In this document: piece by piece, positions 63,301 to 64,000 of the stretch | How the letters are laid out: each line of letters starts with the position of its first letter | How positions within the stretch are numbered: the stretch's first letter is position 1 | NCBI GenBank assembly: GCA_021793155.1 | Contig: JAJYTF010000007.1 | Location: 119,485-183,484, forward strand | Direction of reading: 5' to 3' | Length of the DNA: 64,000 nt | Origin: Pseudomonadota bacterium | GTDB taxonomy: Bacteria; Pseudomonadota; Alphaproteobacteria; Rhodospirillales; Magnetospirillaceae | Position numbers and translations under genes: made by a program | The notes under the pieces: generated by a model | Database searches by the model: none | What the model saw: only the letters and a program-made list of their open reading frames with translations | What the model was told of the DNA's origin: nothing

Positions 63301-64000
63301 GCGGCGCTGGATTCAAGCCAGAGTTGGGTGACTTGCGGTTGCCACGCAGCATTGGCGACGTTGAACATTACCAGCATGCCATGACCACCCGCTTCAGGGC
63401 TTTTGCCGAACCTTCCTTCCTCACACTACCCTGTATCACGGCGGGGCGGACCCCAGACTACATGCAATGTCCCGAGCCAGGAGCCGACACACTGAGGTGT
63501 ATGGCACGGACTGGCACCGCCGATGAAGCGGCGCGCTGCCCATGTAGAGGGGAGCGAGGAAGGAAAGCGTACGCATTCGTCATTGGTTGGCCGCGTCGGC
63601 GGCTCGTGGGTTGTCGCAGCACCGGATGGAGGTCGCTTCGTGCTGTCGGGCGTGAATGTCGTCACCGGGGGCGTGCCGGCCTTCTTGGGGATGGAGGGGG
63701 TGCTGGTCTCGTTGAAGGGGAGCCATGGACCATACCGTCGGTTCTATGCCCGCTGGACATCGGGCACACCGATCTCATCGGTGGCGCTCTCCCACCCCAC
63801 CTCTACTCCGGTCGCAGCAGCCGCCTGACCATCTTGAACGAGGTGCCATCAGACCGCAATGCGTCAAGGGTGATCCCCCACGGTGATCGCTTCGGGTTAA
63901 CGGCTTGACAGGAAGATAGGGGAGTCCCAAAGCGGGAAGAATGTGATTCATAGGAGGCTTCGTTGCAGAGCGGGGCCGTCTATGTCGCGAGCATCACATT
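63301..64000. other. right edge of the accessory island, poorly understood
   Basis: 700 bases with one weak reading frame (63523-63828) and, at the very end, AGGAGG (63952-63957) followed by TTG at 63963, which opens LQSGAVYVASIT to the window edge. That may be the start of a further gene. No complete tRNA-Pro is found here; one is predicted beyond the right edge. Confidence 0.35.
63523..63828 (+). CDS. hypothetical protein, 101 residues
   Basis: MKRRAAHVEGSEEGKRTHSS and a glycine- and valine-rich middle (SWVVAAPDGGRFVLSGVNVV, GMEGVLVSLKGS) could form a small beta-rich fold. ATG is not preceded by a clear ribosome site and nothing in it matches a family I know. It runs divergently from the RES/DUF2384 pair. 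Confidence 0.25.
   Translation: MKRRAAHVEGSEEGKRTHSSLVGRVGGSWVVAAPDGGRFVLSGVNVVTGGVPAFLGMEGVLVSLKGSHGPYRRFYARWTSGTPISSVALSHPTSTPVAAAA

Noticed and set aside
63219..63908. 229-residue plus-strand protein across the right edge
   Set aside because: It starts within the antitoxin gene on the other strand, covers its operator and has no recognisable domain.

Overview
The window reads as chromosomal DNA of a GC-rich alphaproteobacterium, most likely order Rhodospirillales (Magnetospirillum/Phaeospirillum/Azospirillum-like). This rests on the gene order dusB-ntrB-ntrC-ntrY-ntrX-trkA-dat-HAD-hfq-hflX, on a fused IspDF, and on many PAS/GGDEF/FixL-FixJ type signalling genes. No database could be searched; assignments come from reading motifs and gene order.

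Layout. (A) 1-5.9 kb: an operon behind a near-canonical sigma-54 promoter. It encodes an ABC importer (binding protein, permease, ATPase), a divergent creatininase-family amidohydrolase, a GlnT/GmaS-type glutamine synthetase homologue and a NikR-like regulator lacking two nickel ligands. Together they look like a nitrogen-scavenging route for an unknown amide or amine. (B) 5.9-7.0 kb: lrgAB on the minus strand. (C) 7.4-14.2 kb: signalling island with an ethylene-receptor-like histidine kinase, a stand-alone receiver, a receiver-PAS-kinase, a FixJ-like regulator, another receiver, an XRE regulator and a PAS-GGDEF-EAL protein. (D) 14.2-18.8 kb: LysR regulator, SCO1-like and CtaG-like oxidase assembly proteins, PBP2. 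(E) 19.0-20.0 kb: scar beside tRNA-Ser(UGA), with a MazF-like fragment and a broken large serine recombinase. (F) 20-31.6 kb: cell-wall genes (YdcF, MltB-like, RlpA, DacA-like), then tmk-holB-metG-tatD-MBL-methyltransferase and a cation antiporter. (G) 31.7-39.4 kb: glgP, a diguanylate cyclase, second RlpA, mazG, a lipoprotein and an SDR. (H) 39.4-53 kb: minus-strand block of housekeeping and nitrogen-control genes (IMPase, hflX, hfq, HAD, dat, trkA, ntrX, ntrY, ntrC, ntrB, dusB, CcsA-like). (I) 53-59.5 kb: ispDF, cutA, glycosyltransferase, cytochrome c, ABC exporter, lipoprotein. (J) 59.5-64 kb: accessory island with an IS3-type remnant and two toxin-antitoxin pairs (GNAT/DUF1778 and RES/DUF2384). 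These are interleaved with two diverged copies of a segment carrying a tRNA-Pro 3' end, its terminator and a short ORF.

How the parts connect. The NtrBC/NtrYX sensors near 45-51 kb are natural controllers of the sigma-54 promoter at the left edge, so nitrogen status plausibly links both ends. A dispersed palindromic repeat occurs between genes (1.2, 21.4 kb) and also inside two reading frames (lipoprotein at 37.9 kb, dat at 42.5 kb), where it adds in-frame residues. The best candidates for something undescribed are the sigma-54 ABC-creatininase-GlnT-NikR-like operon, and the toxin-antitoxin island assembled on repeated tRNA-Pro attachment-like units.
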